Below are positions 7,330-16,393 of a stretch of 64,000 nucleotides of DNA, one piece after another. The notes under the pieces were generated by a model that searched no databases, was not told the origin of the DNA, and worked only from the letters and a program-made list of their open reading frames with translations. Each line of letters opens with the position of its first letter. The stretch's first letter is position 1. The position numbers and the translations under genes are program-made. The stretch is from Streptomyces sp. SLBN-31. Lineage in GTDB: Bacteria > Actinomycetota > Actinomycetes > Streptomycetales > Streptomycetaceae. The stretch lies in NCBI RefSeq assembly GCF_006715395.1, contig NZ_VFNC01000002.1:992001-1056000 (forward strand). Reading direction: 5' to 3'.

Positions 7330-10300
7330 GCGCCGTCGACGAGCGGGCGGTGCGCCGGCTGATCGCCCGGCGGGTGGCCGAGTGGGGCGGTACGGCGGCC
7401 GAACAGGCCCCGATGGACCGGCCGTTGGCGGATCTCGGCATGTCCTCGCGGGACGCGGTGACCCTGGCCGGGGAGCTGTCCGCCCTGGCCGGACGTGAGC
7501 TGCCCGCGACCCTGGTGTGGGAGGCACCCACCGGGGAGGCGCTGGTGGAGCGCCTGTGCGGCCCGCCGGAAGCCGCCACCGCGGACGACGGCCGGCCGGG
7601 GATCTCCGGCGGACACGGGACGGCACGACAGCTGCCGTCGGGCGAACCCGCTCCGACCGAGGGGGCGTTGGCCTCCGGCGAACCCGTGGCGGTCATCGGC
7701 GTCGGGTGCCGGCTGCCCGGCGGGGTGCACGGACCGGACGACTACTGGCGGCTGCTGGGCGAGGGTGTCGACGCGGTCCGTCGGGTGCCCGAGGACCGGT
7801 GGCGCGACTTCACCCCCTTTCCGCCCGCCGACGCGCTCCCCTACGGCGGCTACCTGGACGACATCGCGGGGTTCGACGCGGACTTCTTCCGCATCACCCC
7901 GCGCGAGGCCGCCGTGATGGACCCGCAGCAGCGGATCCTGCTGGAGGTCGTCCACGAGACGCTCGATCACGCCGCCGTCCCGGCCGCCTCCCTGGCGGGC
8001 ACCAACACCGGTGTGTTCGTGGGCGTTTCGGCGCCGGAGTACGGCGGACTCACCGGCGCCGACCCGGGCGCGGTCGACCCGTGGGCCCCGGCGGGCGCCG
8101 CGCTCAGTGTCACCGCGGGCCGGCTGGCCTACGTCCTGGACACCCGGGGGCCCAGCATGGCCGTCGACACCGCCTGCTCCTCGTCCCTGGTCGCTGTGCA
8201 CCACGCGTGTGTGAGTCTGCGGACGGGCGAGAGCGACACGGCGATCGCCGCCGGCGTCAACCTGCTGCTCTCCCCCACCGTCACCGTCGCGTTCCGGCGG
8301 GCGGGGGCCCTGGCCCCGGACGGGCGCTGCAAGCCGTTCTCCGCGGCGGCGGACGGCATCGGGCGTGGCGAGGGCTGCGCCGCCGTACTGCTGAAACGGC
8401 TGTCCGACGCCGAACGGGACGGCGACCGTGTGCTGGCCGTCATCCGGGCCACGGCCGTCAACTCCGACGGCCGCTCCAACGGCCTGCTGGCTCCCAACCC
8501 GGCGGCCCAGAAAGCCCTGTTGACCACCGCGTACGCGCGGGCCGGTGTCGTGCCGGCGCAAGTGGACTATGTGGAGGCGCACGGCACCGGCACCCCGCTC
8601 GGCGATCCGATCGAGGCGGGCGCGCTCGGCGCGGTCCTGGGCACGGACCGCGACCCCGACCAGCCGCTGCTGCTGGGCTCGGTCAAGGGCAACCTCGGTC
8701 ACCTGGAGTCGGCCGCGGGCATCGCCGGGCTGGTCAAGACCGTCCTCGCCCTGCACCACGACATCGTCCCGCCGTCCCTGCACTGCGCGGCCGGCAGCGC
8801 CGTGGACGGCACGCGGCTGCGGGTGGTGACCGAGCCCGAGCCCTGGCCGCGCTACGGCGGCACGGCCGTGGCGGGCGTCTCGGGGTTCGGCTTCGGTGGC
8901 ACCAACGCCCATGCGGTGCTGGAGGAATGGCGGCCCGCCCCGACTCCGTCCCCCGAGAATCCGGCCGCCCGGCTGCACTTGCTGTCCGACGTCGACGCGG
9001 AACGGGTCCGGGACACCGCGTCCCGGCTCGCCGACTGGCTCCGCACCCCCGCGGGCGCCGGCGCGCACCCGGCCGACGTCGCGCGCACGCTCGCGGGGCG
9101 GACCGGCCGGGGTCCTGTGCGGGCCGCGGTCGTCGCCCGTGACCGCGCCGAACTCATCGAAGCCCTGGGCGCGTTGGGTTCGGGGCGGGCGCACGACGGG
9201 GTGGTGACCGAGGACCGGGATCGTGTCGGGCGCGGGCCGGTGTGGGTCTTCTCCGGGCACGGAAGCCAGTGGGCCGGCATGGGCCGCCGACTGCTCGCCG
9301 AGGAGCCGGCGTTCGCGGCCGCGGTGGAGAAGGCGGATGCCCAACTTGCCGCCGAGTGCGGGTTCTCGCTCTACGACCACCTCGCCTCCGGCGGTGGGAT
9401 GGAGCTCCTGGAGGTCGCCCAGCCCGTGCTGTTCGGGATCCAGGTGGCCCTCGCCGAACTGTGGCGCGCCCACGGTGTCGAGCCCGCCGCCGTCATCGGC
9501 CACTCCGTGGGCGAGGTCGCCGCCGCGGTCTGCTCGGGAGCCCTGGACCTGTCGGACGGGGCGCGGATCGTCGCCGTACGGGCGCGGCTGCTCAGCCGGC
9601 TGCGGGGCGGCTCGATGGCCGTGGTCGACCTCGACGAGGCCGAAGTCGACGCGCTGCCACGGGAGTTCACCGGTGTCCATATCGCCGTGCACTCCTCACC
9701 CGGACAGCAGGTCGTCACCGGGGAGGAGGCGGCGGTGGCCCGCCTCGTACGACGGCTCCAGGACCGGGGGCGCGCGGTCAAGGCGATGAAGGTCGTCGGC
9801 GCCGGGCACTCCCCCCAAGTCGACCCTCTGCTGCCCGAGTTGGCCCATTCGCTCGTCGACGTCCAGGGCAGGCGGCCTCGGGTGCGGGTCTACTCCACCG
9901 TCCTCGACGACCCGCGCGGGGAGAGCGTCTTCGACGCCGCCCACTGGGTCGCGAACCTGCGGCGGCCGGTCCGTCTGGACCGGGCCGTCGCGGCCGCCGC
10001 GGCCGACGGTCACACCGCCTTCGTGGAGATCTCGCCCCACCCGGTTCTGCTGCGTGCCCTCACCGGGACCGCGCCGGGCGCCCTGTCCCTCGGCACGCTC
10101 CGCCGGGACGCCGACGACTCGGCCGCCTTCCTCGGCCGGTTGGGCGTGCTGTACGCGGCGGGCCTGCGGCTGCCGCTGCCGGCCGGGCGCGTCACCGACC
10201 TGCCCGTGCCGCGCTGGCGGCACGCGCGGCACTGGTGGACGGACGGGCGGACTGCGCCCCCGGCGACGCCGAAGAAGGAACCGGTGGAGGACGAGGACTC

Positions 10301-11330
10301 CGTCACCGCCCGCCTGCGTCACCACCTCGCGGCCGTCACCGGCCATGTGCCGGGCCGTCTCACCGCCGCCACCCCGCTGGCCGACCTCGGACTGGACTCG
10401 TTGATGGCCGTCCGCGTCCGCACCGCGCTGGAGCGCGAGTTCCGGACCGAACTGCCGCTGCGCGACCTGATGGGCGCTGCCCGGCTCGGCGACCTCGCCG
10501 ACCGCCTCCGACATGCCCTCCCCGCCGGTGACTCCGGCCCGCTGCGGACCTTGAACGCCACCGGTTCCGGGACCCCGCTCTTCCTGGTCCACGCCGCGGG
10601 CGGGACGACCGACGTCTACCGGACGCTCGCCGAACGCCTCGGCGACGACCGGCCGGTGTACGGGCTGAACCGGATCGAGGAAGCCGGAACGGTCACCGAG
10701 AAGGCCCGTCGTTACGCCCGGGCCATCACGGCCGCCCACCCGAACGGGCCCTGCCTGCTCGGCGGTTGGTCCTTCGGCGGGTTCGTCGCGCAGGAGACGG
10801 CGCGGCAACTTACGGACGCCGGGCGCGAGGTGGAGCTGGTGGTGCTCATCGACTCCGTACGGCCCCACCCCCGGGCCGACCGGCTCCGCGCCCACCTCAC
10901 GGGCTTCGCGGCGCACGTGGCGGACGTATACGGGGTGCGGCTGGAGCTGCCGTACGACGAGCTCGTCGCGATGGACGACGACGGCGAGCGCATCGACACC
11001 GTGCTAGGGGCCCTGCGCGAGGCCGCCGAGGTGCCGGCCGCCGCGCTGGAGCACCAGCGCGCCTCCTACCTGGACCTGAGGATCGGCGAGGCACACCGGC
11101 CACGGCGCTACGACGGGCCGGTGGTGCTGTACCGGGCGACCGAGCCCGCGCCGCACACGGTGCGCGACCCGGCCTACGAACGCGACGACGAGGCGCTCGG
11201 CTGGGACGAGGTGTGTCCGCGGCTGACCGTCGTACCGGTCGCGGGGCACCATCTGTCGCTCCTCGACCCGCCCCACGTCGACGAGCTCGCCGCACGGCTG
11301 CGGCGGGAGTTCGCCGAGCAGGTCCGCTGA
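7326..11330 (+). CDS. Single-module type I polyketide synthase ACP-KS-AT-ACP-TE, Pks13-like
   Basis: The predicted role is to condense an activated fatty acid with a carboxyacyl extender and release an alpha-alkyl beta-keto acid or ester. Domains in the 1,334-residue protein: N-terminal ACP (residues 1-80, carrier Ser41 in LADLGMSSRDAV); KS (about 119-545, Cys284 in DTACSS, plus VEAHGTGTPLGDP and NLGHLES); AT (about 637-930, Ser727 in GHSVGE, His828 in GAGHSPQ); second ACP (Ser1025 in DLGLDSLMAV); TE (about 1081-1334, Ser1149 in GWSFGG). There is no KR, DH, ER or MT. Order and content equal those of mycobacterial Pks13 (about 1,730 aa), but with shorter linkers. The AT lacks the HAFH and YASH motifs of malonyl and methylmalonyl selectivity. 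GTG 7326 overlaps the ligase stop. Confidence 0.95.
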   Translation: MSAVDERAVRRLIARRVAEWGGTAAEQAPMDRPLADLGMSSRDAVTLAGELSALAGRELPATLVWEAPTGEALVERLCGPPEAATADDGRPGISGGHGTARQLPSGEPAPTEGALASGEPVAVIGVGCRLPGGVHGPDDYWRLLGEGVDAVRRVPEDRWRDFTPFPPADALPYGGYLDDIAGFDADFFRITPREAAVMDPQQRILLEVVHETLDHAAVPAASLAGTNTGVFVGVSAPEYGGLTGADPGAVDPWAPAGAALSVTAGRLAYVLDTRGPSMAVDTACSSSLVAVHHACVSLRTGESDTAIAAGVNLLLSPTVTVAFRRAGALAPDGRCKPFSAAADGIGRGEGCAAVLLKRLSDAERDGDRVLAVIRATAVNSDGRSNGLLAPNPAAQKALLTTAYARAGVVPAQVDYVEAHGTGTPLGDPIEAGALGAVLGTDRDPDQPLLLGSVKGNLGHLESAAGIAGLVKTVLALHHDIVPPSLHCAAGSAVDGTRLRVVTEPEPWPRYGGTAVAGVSGFGFGGTNAHAVLEEWRPAPTPSPENPAARLHLLSDVDAERVRDTASRLADWLRTPAGAGAHPADVARTLAGRTGRGPVRAAVVARDRAELIEALGALGSGRAHDGVVTEDRDRVGRGPVWVFSGHGSQWAGMGRRLLAEEPAFAAAVEKADAQLAAECGFSLYDHLASGGGMELLEVAQPVLFGIQVALAELWRAHGVEPAAVIGHSVGEVAAAVCSGALDLSDGARIVAVRARLLSRLRGGSMAVVDLDEAEVDALPREFTGVHIAVHSSPGQQVVTGEEAAVARLVRRLQDRGRAVKAMKVVGAGHSPQVDPLLPELAHSLVDVQGRRPRVRVYSTVLDDPRGESVFDAAHWVANLRRPVRLDRAVAAAAADGHTAFVEISPHPVLLRALTGTAPGALSLGTLRRDADDSAAFLGRLGVLYAAGLRLPLPAGRVTDLPVPRWRHARHWWTDGRTAPPATPKKEPVEDEDSVTARLRHHLAAVTGHVPGRLTAATPLADLGLDSLMAVRVRTALEREFRTELPLRDLMGAARLGDLADRLRHALPAGDSGPLRTLNATGSGTPLFLVHAAGGTTDVYRTLAERLGDDRPVYGLNRIEEAGTVTEKARRYARAITAAHPNGPCLLGGWSFGGFVAQETARQLTDAGREVELVVLIDSVRPHPRADRLRAHLTGFAAHVADVYGVRLELPYDELVAMDDDGERIDTVLGALREAAEVPAAALEHQRASYLDLRIGEAHRPRRYDGPVVLYRATEPAPHTVRDPAYERDDEALGWDEVCPRLTVVPVAGHHLSLLDPPHVDELAARLRREFAEQVR

Positions 11331-11352
11331 ACCGGAGACCCGAGGAGCCGCC

Positions 11353-12294
11353 ATGTCCCACCCGCACCGCACCGCCGCAGTGTCCCGACGCACCGTCGCC
11401 AAGGCGGCGGCCACCGGACTGGCCGCGTTCTTCGGCGCCGCGACCGGCACCGCGCGGGCCGCCACCCGTCTGACGGCCCGCACCTTCGATGTGTCGCTCC
11501 CGTCCGCCGCGCTGGGCCGCAGCGCGCCCGTACGGCTGATCCTGCCGTCGGGCTTCGACACCCAGCCCGGGCGGACGTACCCGGTGCTGTACCTGCTGCA
11601 CGGCGCCCACGACGACTACACGTCCTGGACGAGGGAGACGGACATCGAGGCCTTCACCGAGGGCCGGAACCTGATCGTGGCCATGCCGGACGCGGGGCCC
11701 ACGGGCATTCCCACGGCCTGGCGGGGCGGCCCGGACTACGAGACCTTCCAGCTCTCGGAGGTGCCGGCGCTGCTCGCCCGCGACTACCGGGCCTCCGCGG
11801 TGCGGGCCGTCGCCGGCGTCTCCACGGGCGGCTACGGCGCCATGGCCCACGCGGCCCGCCACCCGGGCGCGTTCACGGCCGCGGCCTCCTACAGCGGCAT
11901 CCTCGACACCACCTTCCCCGGCGTGCCGACGCTCGTCGACGCGATCGTGGCCCGCGAGAACCTGGCGCCCCTGTCCCTGTGGGGCAACCCCGTGCTGGAC
12001 CTGCTCACCTGGCAGAACTTCAACCCCAGGGCCCGCGCGCAGGGACTGCGCGGCACGCCCCTTTACGTCTCCGGCGGCAGCGGTGTGCTGGGCGGCATCG
12101 GCGACTGGCTGCCCGAGGCGCTGGAGAGCGCCCTGTGGCCGTCGGCGCACAGCTTCACCGACGCCCTCGACCGGCTCGGCATCGCCGTGACGAAACACTT
12201 CTACTCGGGCGGCGGACACAGCTGGCAGTACTGGAAGCAGGAGTTCACCGCGTCGTGGCCGATGCTCGCCCGTGCGCTGGGGGTGCCGGAGTGA
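11353..12294 (+). CDS. Tat-exported esterase/acyltransferase of the antigen 85 (esterase D) family
   Basis: A predicted extracellular serine acyltransferase or esterase of 313 residues. The N-terminus SRRTVAKAAATGLAAFFGAA is a twin-arginine signal with an Ala-rich cleavage region ending near ARA (residue 36). The alpha/beta-hydrolase core starts at YPVLYLLHGAHDDYTSW. The nucleophile is Ser157 in GVSTGGYGAM and the catalytic His289 lies in GHSWQYWKQEF, close to the THSWEYW block of mycobacterial Ag85 mycolyltransferases. It lies 22 bp after the PKS in the same operon, so it may transfer the PKS product to an acceptor outside the cell. Family members also include simple esterases; transferase activity is inference. 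Confidence 0.88.
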   Translation: MSHPHRTAAVSRRTVAKAAATGLAAFFGAATGTARAATRLTARTFDVSLPSAALGRSAPVRLILPSGFDTQPGRTYPVLYLLHGAHDDYTSWTRETDIEAFTEGRNLIVAMPDAGPTGIPTAWRGGPDYETFQLSEVPALLARDYRASAVRAVAGVSTGGYGAMAHAARHPGAFTAAASYSGILDTTFPGVPTLVDAIVARENLAPLSLWGNPVLDLLTWQNFNPRARAQGLRGTPLYVSGGSGVLGGIGDWLPEALESALWPSAHSFTDALDRLGIAVTKHFYSGGGHSWQYWKQEFTASWPMLARALGVPE

Positions 12295-12416
12295 TGTCGG
12301 TGCCGTCGGGGCACGGAACGGAGCGCAGGGGGCGTCCGTCCAACACGGGACATGCCCCTCGTCCCACGGGCAACAGCGCGCGGGTGAGCCTGTTCCGGAT
12401 GAAAGGAGTGACCTCG

Positions 12417-13667
12417 ATGGCCGTCCCCACCCCCCACGAGGGGCCGGCCGGGCGGGCGGCCCCACTGCTCCCGCCCGATCTGGCCGAGCTGCTGCGTTCC
12501 CGGCTCGAGGCGGTCGCCGACGAGGTGGAGGAGGAGGTCCGCAGACAGGTCCCCGAGTACGCGGGCCCGGCCGACGGTGCCTATACGAGGAATCTGCGGG
12601 CCGGCGTGGTGCAGGCCCTCACCCTGTTCGTCGACCACATCGCCGACCCGCGCGGCCCGGGCGACGCGATCGCGGCGACGTACTACGAACTCGGGCGCGG
12701 TGAGGCCCTGGTGGGCCGCGGCCTGGACGCGCTGCAGTCGGCGCTGCGGATCGGCGGGCTGCACGCCTGGCGGCTGATGGGCCGGACCGTGGAGGAGCTC
12801 GGGCTGGACTCCCAGGTGGTGGCCACGCTCGGTGAACTCGCCTTCCGGACCGTGCACGAGGTCGCCGAGGCGGCCGCCGAGGGGTACGCGGACGCGCGGC
12901 TGCGCAGCACCGACGAGCTGGAGCGGCGGCGCCGGCGGCTGCTGGACCTGCTGCTGGGCGACGGGCCGGTGCCGGTGGAGGCCGTGCACGAACTGGCGCA
13001 CGGGGCACGGTGGTCGGTGCCGCGGTACGTGGCCGTCGTCGCGCTCGCCGCCGCCGGCGAGCGGCGCGAGGACGACCGGCCGCTCGCGGCGGCGGGAGCG
13101 CTCGTGGACATGGGGTCGCGGCCGCCGCGGATGCTGGTACCCGATCCCGACGGCACCGGCCGCTTCGCCGGGCGTGCCTTCGCGCTGGCGCTGCGCGGCC
13201 GTCCGGCGGCGATCGGGCCGACGGTGCCGCTCGCCGAGGCCGCGCGGTCGCTGCGCTGGGCGTCGCTGGCGCTGGGGCTGATGGGGCGGGGCATTCTGCC
13301 CCGGCAGGGTGTCGTGCGGTGCGACGAGCACCTGTCGACCCTGCTGCTGCACAGCGACGAACCGCTGCTCGTCCAGCTCCGGGCGCGCGCCCTGGCACCG
13401 CTGGAGCGGGTCTCCGAGGGCCAGCGCGCCCGCCTCGCCGAGACGCTGCTGGCCTGGCTGCTCAGCGGCAGCAACGTCCCCGACGTCGCCACCCGGCTGC
13501 ACGTCCACCCGCAGACGGTCCGCTATCGGATGCGGCAACTGGAGAAGGTCTTCGGCGACGCTCTGCACGACCCGGACGCCCGCCTGGAGATGATTCTCGC
13601 GCTGCGTGCCGAGGAGACCCGTCTGCGGGCAACAAAATCAGGGGAATTTCTGAATTCCCCGCAATAA
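12417..13667 (+). CDS. PucR/CdaR-type transcriptional regulator
   Basis: A 416-residue cytosolic DNA-binding protein. The N-terminal half (about 20-165) is helical, containing ELLRSRLEAVADEVEEEVRRQVPEY, and resembles the RsbRD-like sensor region of this group. A GGDEF-like/CdaR middle region follows. The C-terminal HTH of the PucR type (about 352-400) reads NVPDVATRLHVHPQTVRYRMRQLEKVFG. ATG 12417 has AAAGGAG 8 nt upstream. It stands 122 bp behind the esterase gene on the same strand, so it may be the operon's last gene or its local regulator. No ligand is evident. Confidence 0.85.
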   Translation: MAVPTPHEGPAGRAAPLLPPDLAELLRSRLEAVADEVEEEVRRQVPEYAGPADGAYTRNLRAGVVQALTLFVDHIADPRGPGDAIAATYYELGRGEALVGRGLDALQSALRIGGLHAWRLMGRTVEELGLDSQVVATLGELAFRTVHEVAEAAAEGYADARLRSTDELERRRRRLLDLLLGDGPVPVEAVHELAHGARWSVPRYVAVVALAAAGERREDDRPLAAAGALVDMGSRPPRMLVPDPDGTGRFAGRAFALALRGRPAAIGPTVPLAEAARSLRWASLALGLMGRGILPRQGVVRCDEHLSTLLLHSDEPLLVQLRARALAPLERVSEGQRARLAETLLAWLLSGSNVPDVATRLHVHPQTVRYRMRQLEKVFGDALHDPDARLEMILALRAEETRLRATKSGEFLNSPQ

Positions 13668-13748
13668 CACCCCGTGACGGAACGCGAATACGTTCGGGGG
13701 GTCCTTTTCCCCAAGGCGCGCAACGCGCCCGACCCGCAAAGGATCCCC

Positions 13749-14390
13749 ATGCGTATCCGCTTGTGCCTCGCCGCGCTCTCCCTGGTCGGCGGGGCCGGAC
13801 TCACCACCCTCTCGGCGCCCGCCGCAACGGCCGCCACCTGCTCGGACATCGACGTCGTCGCGGCCCGCGGCACGTTCGAGCCCGGCACGCTGGGCGCGAT
13901 CGTCGGCGACCCCGTGTATTCCGCGCTGCAGCAGAAACTGACCGGCCGTAGCCTCTCCGGCTACAAGGTGAACTACCCGGCCGACCTTTCTCTCACGTCG
14001 GCCGCGCAGGGAAACGCGGACCTCGTGAACCACGTCAACAGTCAGGCGGCGGCCTGCCCCAACCAGCGTTTCATTCTCGTCGGCTATTCGCAGGGCGCGA
14101 ATGTGGTCGACAATTCCATCGGCATCAGCAGCGACGGCGCGGTCGTGGGCAGCCCCATCGTGGCCACGCTTCCCGCCGCCGTGGCGCCGAGAGTCGCGGC
14201 GGTGCTGCTGTTCGGCAACCCGATCCGGGCCCTGGGCAAGAGCGTCACCGGCCCCTACCAGAGCCGCACCGTCGACTTCTGCGCCAAGGGCGACCCGATC
14301 TGCGAGAACGGCGGCGGTGACGTCCTGGCCCACCTCGGCTACACCGCCAATGCGGGCGCGGCGGCCGACTTCGCGGCGACCAGGCTCTGA
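13749..14390 (+). CDS. Secreted cutinase family serine esterase
   Basis: A small extracellular hydrolase of ester bonds (cutin, short-chain esters or lipids), 213 residues. It has a Sec signal peptide (MRIRLCLAALSLVGGAGLTTLSAPAATAA, cleavage about residue 30). The mature core starts CSDIDVVAARGTFEPG, a cutinase hallmark. The nucleophile is Ser114 in VGYSQGANV, and DFCAKGDPICENGG carries the catalytic Asp and a cysteine pair; HLGY supplies the His. ATG 13749 follows AAAGGA. The same family includes Rv3802c, which sits next to fadD32 and pks13 in mycobacteria. However, cutinases are also common in Streptomyces (SCO7513 near the same GAPDH, from memory), so its proximity to the PKS operon may be coincidental. 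Confidence 0.92.
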   Translation: MRIRLCLAALSLVGGAGLTTLSAPAATAATCSDIDVVAARGTFEPGTLGAIVGDPVYSALQQKLTGRSLSGYKVNYPADLSLTSAAQGNADLVNHVNSQAAACPNQRFILVGYSQGANVVDNSIGISSDGAVVGSPIVATLPAAVAPRVAAVLLFGNPIRALGKSVTGPYQSRTVDFCAKGDPICENGGGDVLAHLGYTANAGAAADFAATRL

Positions 14391-14408
14391 CGGCCGGCGC
14401 CGGCCACG

Positions 14409-14446
14409 CCGAGGGCCCGGGAGCGGATCTGCTCCCGGGCCCTCGG
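14409..14446. terminator. Bidirectional rho-independent-like terminator
   Basis: A perfect 16-bp stem, CCGAGGGCCCGGGAGC (14409-14424) against GCTCCCGGGCCCTCGG (14431-14446), with a 6-nt loop. It sits exactly between the convergent cutinase and alpha/beta-hydrolase genes. As usual in Streptomyces there is no U-tract. Confidence 0.85.
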
Positions 14447-14463
14447 CTCGTGCCGTGCGCCGG

Positions 14464-16182
14464 TCACTGGGGGTTTTCGGCGAAGCGTGCGAGGTTGATG
14501 GAGACGGGCTCGGGCCGTCCGTCGTTCTGCACGGGCGCGGCGGTGAGCACGTCCAGGTGCTGGTAGCCGTCGGCGATGACGGGGTGCAGGTCGGCGGGGA
14601 CGCGGCCGGCCAGCAGTCCGTCGCCCGCGAGCACGGTGAGCGTCGGATCGGCGGTCAGCCCGTCCGGGTGCACGACGAGTTGCCTCACCTGGGGCGAGGC
14701 GGCCAGTTCGATGTCGGTGACCAGCTTCGTCGGGAAGTACTGCTCGGTGAAGTCCAGCGGTTGCCGGGCCAGGCTGCGCGCCAACTCCTGGATGTCGGTG
14801 ACCTCTTCACCGGCGCCGGTGAACGGCGTGCCGTCGGAGGAACGGTAGCCGGGGTCGTCCGGGGCGCCGACACGGTCGTAATCGCGCCATGTGTAGAGCG
14901 GGCCGTGCGGCTCGGCCGGGATGGCCTTGTACCGGGTACCGAACAGTCCTGGCTGCGGTGAACCTCCGTTGGCGGCTGGGAAGTTCTTGTCGGTGACGGG
15001 TCCGCCGTCGAAGAAGCCGACGCTGCTCTGCAGGAAGGCCAGGGGGACGGAGTTGTCGTCCAGCAGGGCTCCGAGCACGGCCTGGTGGGTGAGCCGGAAG
15101 TCCTTCACCGAGGGCGATCCGGTGAGGAAGGTGGTGGGGTCCCTGGAGAACAGGAAGCGGTTGGTCGCCTCGATGTTGGTGTTGGAGGGCAGGTAGGCCG
15201 GCAGGTCGGACTCGCCGCCGGGATTCTGCAGGGCGCCCACCCCGGCGATGGCCAGCAGGGTCATGGTCTCGGGGTTGAGCAGAACCGGCGCGGACAGCGA
15301 GCGCGGGAGGACGCCGCTGTCCAGGCCGGCCTGGACAGCGGCGTAGCCGAGGCCCACGTCGGGCAGGTCGGTGTCGTCGGGGATGCTGCCGCTCAGGTCG
15401 GCGAGTGAGGTGGAGACGGTGGTGTCGAGGGCGAAGTAGCCGGCGCACTGGTTGTATCCGGCGTCGGCGGTGGTGGCGGGGTCGCCGTCGAAGTCGGCGG
15501 TCGCGAAGTAGCCGGTGACGACACCGCCGAGCGAGTGCCCGCCGCACAGCAGTTTCCGCTTGCGCAGGTTCTGGTCGGGCAGTTCGGCGGTGAGCAGGTC
15601 GTACTGGTCGCGCACGGTCTGCCGGATGCCGAGTTTCGCCATCCAGCCCAGTTGTCCGTTGTCGGCGAACCCGGCGAAGGTGCGGCCGTTCACCTGCTTG
15701 CCGCGGTAGTAGTAGTCGACGGCGGTGTGCTGGTCGCCGGAGTCGACGCCGGTGTGGTCCTCCAGGCAGTTGGAGCGCCGGTCCAGCGCCCAGAACTCGA
15801 TGTGCTCGCCCTGCTCGGCGGCGCTGGTCACGGTGTTGCGGGCGACGCTGTCGAAGGCTCCGGCGCCCTCCAGGATGCCCGGCTGGGCGACCAGGACGCG
15901 GTCGGCGTCGGCCGAGGCCGCCGGCCCCGCGGAGGAGCGGTAGCGCAGGTACGACAGCCAGTCGCACGCCGCCGGACGCGCCCCGAAGGACGCCGGCAGC
16001 GGCACCTTGACCCGCACCACGGACTCGGTGACCCCGGCCGCGGTGCCCACCGGCGTCTCGGTGCGCGCGCCGCCCGCGTGGGCGTTTGGGGCGGCCGCGG
16101 TGAGCGCCCCGGTGGTCAGCAGCGCCGCGAGCGCTGCCGTGCGCAGGGCCTTCGGGGTTCTTCTGCTACGACTCGTGTCCAT
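14464..16182 (-). CDS. Secreted alpha/beta hydrolase (lipase-like)
   Basis: A 572-residue exported protein. The N-terminus has basic residues (SRSRRTPKALR), a hydrophobic core and an AHA-type cleavage site near residue 36. The lipase box LLCGGHSLGGVVTGYFA holds the likely nucleophile, Ser217. The region YLRYRSSAG, FWALDRRSNCLEDHTG and a C-terminal HPVIADGYQHLDVLTAAP supply the rest of the core, the last including the probable His. The substrate is unknown. Convergent with the cutinase across a shared terminator, it adds a third secreted serine hydrolase next to the PKS operon. It could be part of the same extracellular lipid chemistry or simply neighbouring. Confidence 0.8.
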   Translation of the reverse strand: MDTSRSRRTPKALRTAALAALLTTGALTAAAPNAHAGGARTETPVGTAAGVTESVVRVKVPLPASFGARPAACDWLSYLRYRSSAGPAASADADRVLVAQPGILEGAGAFDSVARNTVTSAAEQGEHIEFWALDRRSNCLEDHTGVDSGDQHTAVDYYYRGKQVNGRTFAGFADNGQLGWMAKLGIRQTVRDQYDLLTAELPDQNLRKRKLLCGGHSLGGVVTGYFATADFDGDPATTADAGYNQCAGYFALDTTVSTSLADLSGSIPDDTDLPDVGLGYAAVQAGLDSGVLPRSLSAPVLLNPETMTLLAIAGVGALQNPGGESDLPAYLPSNTNIEATNRFLFSRDPTTFLTGSPSVKDFRLTHQAVLGALLDDNSVPLAFLQSSVGFFDGGPVTDKNFPAANGGSPQPGLFGTRYKAIPAEPHGPLYTWRDYDRVGAPDDPGYRSSDGTPFTGAGEEVTDIQELARSLARQPLDFTEQYFPTKLVTDIELAASPQVRQLVVHPDGLTADPTLTVLAGDGLLAGRVPADLHPVIADGYQHLDVLTAAPVQNDGRPEPVSINLARFAENPQ

Positions 16183-16393
16183 GGCCGGACCGTAGGACCG
16201 CGCGGGACCGGAGTCGGGGCGGTGCTCACAAAGTCTCAGCTCCCGACTGCACGTTTGTCACACCACCGCATGGTGGTTGCGCGGATACGTCGTGGCCGAA
16301 CTATGTAGCCCCGCCACATGTGCGCCCGACGTGCGTCTTCCTACGGTGTGCCGACACGTACCCGTCCCCATCGCACACGAGGAAGTGGCGCAC
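16183..16393. promoter_or_regulatory. Divergent promoter region with two palindromes
   Basis: The 211 bp hold ACCACC-GCAT-GGTGGT (16262-16277, perfect 6-bp arms). They also hold CCCCGCCACATGTG (16309-16322), with the palindromic core CACATGTG about 72 bp upstream of the symporter start. The second sequence recurs identically upstream of the SDR gene at 20677-20690. They are candidate binding sites for the GAF-PucR regulator encoded between the two genes, or for the regulator of the secreted hydrolase. Confidence 0.55.

Noticed and set aside
7326..11330. Hidden reductive domains (KR/DH/ER) in the PKS
   Set aside because: Space between AT and the second ACP is about 80 residues, and no NADPH-binding glycine motif is present.
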